From: Theropithecus gelada
Lineage: Eukaryota > Chordata > Mammalia > Primates > Cercopithecidae
Reading direction: 5' to 3'
Assembly: GCF_003255815.1 (NCBI RefSeq)
Contig: NC_037669.1
Location: forward strand, 126,060,435 to 126,124,434
DNA length: 64,000 nucleotides
Shown: piece by piece, positions 58,970 through 64,000 of the stretch
Numbering within the stretch: the first letter of the stretch is position 1
How the letters are laid out: every line of letters starts with the position of its first letter
Program-made: the position numbers and the translations under genes
Notes under the pieces: model-generated
Told to the model about the DNA's origin: nothing
What the model saw: only the letters and a program-made list of their open reading frames with translations
Databases searched by the model: none

Positions 58970-59788
58970 AAGTTTTTGAAAAACATAATACATTATATAT
59001 AGAGGATACAAAGCTTGAACCTTAAACTCCAGCTATGCCATGCCTTTCGTGCTCCCGTTTTAAAAAATGATTTCTTTTACTTGTTACACAGAAAGTAATT
59101 TATTAACGGGTTTGATGCACTGTGATGTTGATAAATCTTATATCCCACCATCTCTATTCCAAACCAGGATACAATTGAGACTTAAAATCTGACTTACAGG
59201 TTTTTTTTTCCTTGACTTATGAATTTCAATCTTAGTAACCAATGATGCACGTTTCCTAGGCAAGATGCAAGGGGGAGAAAATAAAATAACTAGATCACTG
59301 AGAAGTACAGGATTAATTAGGAGAACGTAATCAAGGATCCGTACATCTTAAGATAATAGATGACATAAATAAATCGGAGAATAAAATTGCTATTGTTTTT
59401 AAAATATGTAGTCCAATGCACACCCTCATACACCCACACGCTTCCACATACACCCACACAACCCAGTAAATATCAAAGGCCTTGGCCTTGGAGCCAATTA
59501 TATGGACAGAATCCTGTGAAAGCTGTCACTTACATTTGACTACTATTTTCCAACCACTGACAACAACTGGCCCCAATAACGTTTGAACTAAGTCAGAGGA
59601 TGCTGAATGAGTTTTTCGTCCTATGACATTAAAATTATGTAGAAAAATTAACCTGACAACAAGCCAAGTTTAGATCCATTTATATGTGAGCGAAACCAAA
59701 GAATACTGGATTTTTACGGCGCCGGTATCAAATTGGTGGAGGAAACTTAAGAAAACAGACCTATGAGGCAGGCACTTATCGAAGTAGG

Positions 59789-59802
59789 CCATTAGAGGGC
59801 AG
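59789..59802 (+). promoter_or_regulatory. CTCF-like motif (+)
   Basis: CCATTAGAGGGCAG fits the CTCF core pattern CCASYAGRKGGCRS at 13 of 14 positions, in a locally GC-richer patch (59715-59870) about 800 bp after the SLITRK3 polyadenylation signal. Confidence 0.55.
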
Positions 59803-62024
59803 CAGAGCTCCAGAGAGCCACAGACCCAGGACCTGCAGAACTGTGCAGTGAGGCCGGTGTTCTCCGCTAGTGTTTCCTCAAAGTGCCCATAGTAGGAATT
59901 ATCATTACGTGTTGAATGTAATTCATCACAAGTCACTGATGCCTTATATCACATTTTTTTTTCCACAAAAAGAGAATGAGTCTAGCAGTTTCTGAAGGTG
60001 TGTCACTATAGCATGAAGCCATTGTAGTAACAAAATGAAAGCCCCATGAATGTCTACAAGAGTATATTTATATTTCTCTTGATTAATTATATAGAAATGT
60101 CAGCATAGGTATGCATAAAAATAAAAAAAAAGTATATCCATATAAAATTGCAGTTTTGGGGCACTTGACAAACTTTTATGCTTAATTATTTGAATATATT
60201 TTGGAATTATTTTAGAAGGAAGAAGCCCGTGAACATCATTCACTTTATCTCTCTGTGTAATATTGAAGTGAAGCTCTTATGCAGAAGACTCAGGCCCACT
60301 ATTAAATAGGTGTCATTCTTCTTTTTTGTTTTATCTTCTTCTTTTCTTTCTTGCTTTCTTTTTTACTTTCCCACAAATCACCTTTCTTCTAGTTATCCCA
60401 CCTCCTTTATTCTTTCTAATTATCTGTCTCTTTTTTTTTAAGGTACATAAAACCAGTATTACACTTTAAGTGTTTCAAAGCCCAATTTATAGAGTCTCTG
60501 AACTAGCAATTTATCATACTTCTGTTCCTCCTAATCAAATGGTTTGGGGAATAATAGAAAGCATATGCATAGTAAAAACTTAAAAGTGCAAAGCTAGATG
60601 CTTCAGATAATAGTCCTCATTTCTTTAATGAACATGTACATATTCGTAACACAGCATATTATACAAATCAAGCTAAAGTACAATCTCAAAAAGACCCTGG
60701 TGCTTTCAGCATTTGAGAAATGAGCGTCCATAAACGATATCAAATTACAATATAACTTGATAATTATAATGATTATATTTTACTTGTGAAATACAGAAAG
60801 TAAGACTGTTTGGTCTTAAATATAGTTGGTACTTTCACCCTTGAATGAGAAATATATTTATTTATTTAGTAAAAATAAATTTATACGAGAACGGAATTTT
60901 GTATTTAAGGGAATAGTTTTTTGCTTTTATGGAATTTTCTACCCCCTGATTAGGACATTTATTTTTGCTGTGCATTAACATTACCTAAGTTAGCTTCAAT
61001 TTATAATACCAGATCTGTTTTCATTAAACATGATGGATATTAATGTAGGTACTATGATTATAATATGTTTTATGTTTTTGCTGCAGTAAAATACTTATTT
61101 TTAAGAAAAAGAGTACTAATTCACTTCATTGTGATGACTAACTTAACTGAAGCAGACCCAGTTCTGACAGATATTTGCTATTATTCATTGCTATTTTTAT
61201 TACTAAGTATAGTAATAATATTTAGAAATAATAAAAATATTGTAATATCTCTTAAAATATAAGAGGATTAGTGAGAAATAATTGGAAATTAACTATTAGT
61301 TTAATTCAATAACAATTTTAACATCATGTTATACATCATATGTGGTATTATTTATGTAGATGTTTTTATATTTTTATTTAGAATGCTATATTATTTTATC
61401 TAATTGCAAATACTTAAAAATAAGGATGATGAACACTAATTTTAACAAAGTTTAGAGAGAGAGAATCAAAAGGAAAATTTAATGACTGAGCTTGAAGATT
61501 TCTTTTTAAACCTGGCAGTATTACTTTAAACCCTTCATATTTGAAAAGAATATGTTTAGGTTTATGAAAATTTATAATGCAATTATAGAACAAAAGAACT
61601 TTAACTATCGCAACACATTATTTTGATTCACTTAGTGTAAATTCATTATTCGTACAGTCCTGTCCTTTTGCAATTACGTTGTCTAGGCCAATAAATGTTA
61701 CACTTTTGTGAAATGGCTATGACAAAGGAAGCATTAATGAAATGCAACACAAAATTTGAGAAATACGACTATAACAAGTCAAGATAATGTGAGAGGAAAT
61801 GGTAATCAATGGACACTCCATCTTAAGTGATGTGAGCTAGTTTCATTGGAACTTAGACATTTATAACTTAGCTCAAAATTTTCAACTGTGAATATTCAGG
61901 TGAACGGAACACAAATAAGTATCACTAAAATCACCATATTCTCTTCAATATACTATGTTCTGTTTAATATACTATAGGCCTTTTAAAAGTAATAGGAGCA
62001 ATAACACATGTGTAATTGGGCCAT

Positions 62025-62106
62025 TGTGTGTGTGTGTGTGTGTTTGTGTATATATATATAGTACTATTATATATGTATATACATTGTATATACATGTATA
62101 TAGTTT
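62025..62106. repeat. (TG)n / (TA)n microsatellite
   Basis: Nine TG units, then TTTG and TA-rich alternating sequence, some of it self-complementary (TATATGTATATACATTGTATATACATG). Confidence 0.9.
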
Positions 62107-64000
62107 ATATATGCTGAATTTTACTTCTATGTAAATTACACATTTTTTATTATATGTATAACAATTTCTGTTTTATGCATTTATTTTTCTTGCTTCTGTC
62201 TAACCACCATCCAAGAGAAGCTGGATTAAATTACGAGTCTTCACTTTTGGAATATTCACATGTAAAAAGTAACACTGTAATTAATATTTCTGAATTTAAA
62301 AGTTATGTTATCTTCCAATTTGTTTCATTTTGTGATTTAAATCATAGGGGATACGTCTCAGTGACATTGTGATTTATTTTAAGTCTTCAGAGTATAGGAA
62401 CTAATTTCTTCATATAAGTATACAACATAAGTCTAATAAAAAGCAAGTACTTATTTTTCCATTTTTCTATTTATAGAACAAATTTTACAGGTAAAAACAA
62501 TTTTAGTAACTTCATTAATTAGACTAGACCTTTTAAATTTATCTAAGTCTGTAGGAAAAGTGAGATATTTAAGTTGAAATATAAAAGAAGGTCCAGTTTA
62601 AGACATCCAACATCCTGTTTTACTTTTAAAACATTATCCTGAAATTAAAATGTTTGATGATAGTAGTAATAATAATAAACAAATATTACCATCTTTAGTT
62701 TGCTTATAGGGAATCTGAATTGAAGGGACATATTTTTTTATATGGAGAAATCAAGTGTATAACAGGGGTTGGTAGTTGTGAAGAAGCAACATGTTATGGC
62801 CATCTTCTTTAATTTTGGTAATTTTTACTCCTGATAATACATATTATTGAAAAAATGTATTTTTTTCTATTGCACTTACATAGATGAACTTTTATATTAA
62901 AAATTCTAATAGAAAATAATTCTTGTGGTGGATTTCAAAGATACACAGCCCAAAGGCATCATAATAAATTTACAATTTGACCCAAACTAACTCCTATAGT
63001 ACCATTAAACTTTAAAACACAATGAATGTTAGTAAAAAGAAGCCTTTCTTCTTCACCACCCAGTAACAGAAAGTCTCAGCATGCCTAATTAAATGTTTCT
63101 TTAGTATATTTAGTCTATCTACTTACCAGTAAGATGAGTAGTACAATGAATTGATGAGTTTGCAATGTATTAAGTTGTATCAAAACCAAACAAATTGTAT
63201 TAAGAAGAATGTGCCATTGACTTAGATAAAAACAAACATGAATACTTTATTTTGATTCAATTATAACAATTGGGAGATTGTTCTCTTGATAATGCAAGAT
63301 ACTCTATTACTTATATTACAATGTGTTATATGTGAAGACAGAGCTTTTGTATTTCTGATACATTTTGCTAAGAACTTGTAGGTTTACAGTCTTTTTGAAT
63401 GACGAAACACTATATAATTACTTTTGGTAGCTTTGAAACAAGAGCATAACTTCCCCAAACCTGGGTGTGTCAAAGTCAACTCTGAAAAAAAAAGATGTTG
63501 AAAGAAAGATGTCACCTGATTGTGTGGAGAGATGGAAAGAAGTTCTGTTCTTCCTGCAGAACTCATTGCTGTCACTATTCCTGACATCCCTGCTTCTACT
63601 TCTGTTTCTGACTCAGTGCCAAGATAATCTTATGACTAAGGGCGTATTCATTGAGCTCAAATCAGGTGTCAAAGCAAGATCAGGGATTGATGACATTTCT
63701 CATATCAAGTAACAAAATGCCCAATTCATTTATTGTTGTACCTAGGCTGAGAAGATAATTCAACATATATACCCTGATTGTGATATCATTCATAAGTCTG
63801 ATGAAAAAAGTCAAAACCTATAGTAAAAATATAACTACTTCTGGAAATTGACAAAATCAGTTAAGTGTTTCAAAAACATGAAACTCATCTTGAAAATCTC
63901 AAAACCTTGCCTTTCTTTTTCTGCAATGCTCTTTATCTTTGCCGTGGCATCCAAAATATTGGCTTCATTAAAGCTACTAGAATTCATATATTGTTCCTGC

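Larger units (their letters stand above)
57802..58985 (+). other. SLITRK3: SLITRK3 3'UTR
   Basis: Runs from the stop at 57799-57801 to about 15-20 nt past AATAAA at 58964. It contains a long (CA)n run (58450-58492), a (TA)n run (58759-58774) and AT-rich segments. No other frame in it looks coding. Confidence 0.75.
58986..64000. other. Non-coding AT-rich DNA downstream of SLITRK3
   Basis: (TG)n/(TA)n run at 62025-62106. Short chance ORFs only (for example 61065-61262 and 63467-63712). No Alu, L1 or gene recognised. A CTCF-like motif lies at 59789. Confidence 0.55.

Noticed and set aside
63467..63712. 81-codon ORF with a hydrophobic stretch
   Set aside because: Lacks a convincing start (begins at a GTG), has no neighbours or family match; likely chance.
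1..64000. An undescribed gene system
   Set aside because: After reading both strands, everything coding with real support is either SLITRK3 or L1; no cluster of unknown genes exists here.

Overview
This is ordinary primate nuclear DNA. It is AT-rich and loaded with interspersed repeats (Alu, L1, MIR, L2 and fossil DNA transposons), and it carries one protein-coding host gene, SLITRK3, on the + strand in the right third. The young L1 copies suggest an Old World monkey rather than an ape. Their 3' ends carry the cercopithecoid-type tail as I remember it, the full-length copy keeps the ~129-bp 5'UTR block lost from the youngest ape L1 lineages, and the SLITRK3 reading frame is 979 residues against the 977 I recall for human. 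The species call is inference; no search was run.

Layout. 1-919: 3' end of a young L1 cut by the window edge. 920-22792: gene-free DNA with a fossil L1 broken by two opposed Alus (2750-4685), further Alus at 5.7, 15.1, 16.2 and 17.9 kb, a 5'-inverted fossil L1 (9.33-11.39 kb), MIR, L2, MER5A and MER20 fossils, and a possible L3/CR1 relic near 19.2-20.0 kb. 22793-28986: a full-length L1 with a 14-bp target-site duplication. Its ORF2 is uninterrupted (1275 codons) but has His in place of catalytic Asp205 of the endonuclease. Its ORF1 has a stop and a frameshift. 28987-48560: gene-free DNA with old repeats, one AluJ, and an isolated CpG cluster near 38.6 kb with CTCF-like motifs. 48560-58990: the SLITRK3 locus, about 10 kb. 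58990-64000: AT-rich DNA with no gene seen and one further CTCF-like motif.

SLITRK3 looks like a two-exon gene. A TATA-like box (52628) precedes a 5'-leader exon ending at a GTAAGT donor (53178). A 1.66-kb intron ends at 54840, and one exon holds the whole CDS (54862-57801) and a 3'UTR ending at AATAAA (58964). A CpG island 3.7 kb further upstream, with its own GTAAGT donor (48980), is a candidate alternative promoter. The product is a single-pass synaptic adhesion protein.

I found no evidence of an undescribed biological system. The best second looks are the endonuclease-site change in the otherwise open L1, the 175-codon antisense frame leaving that L1's 5' end, the AATAAA-rich 5' leader of SLITRK3, and the CTCF-like motifs flanking the locus.
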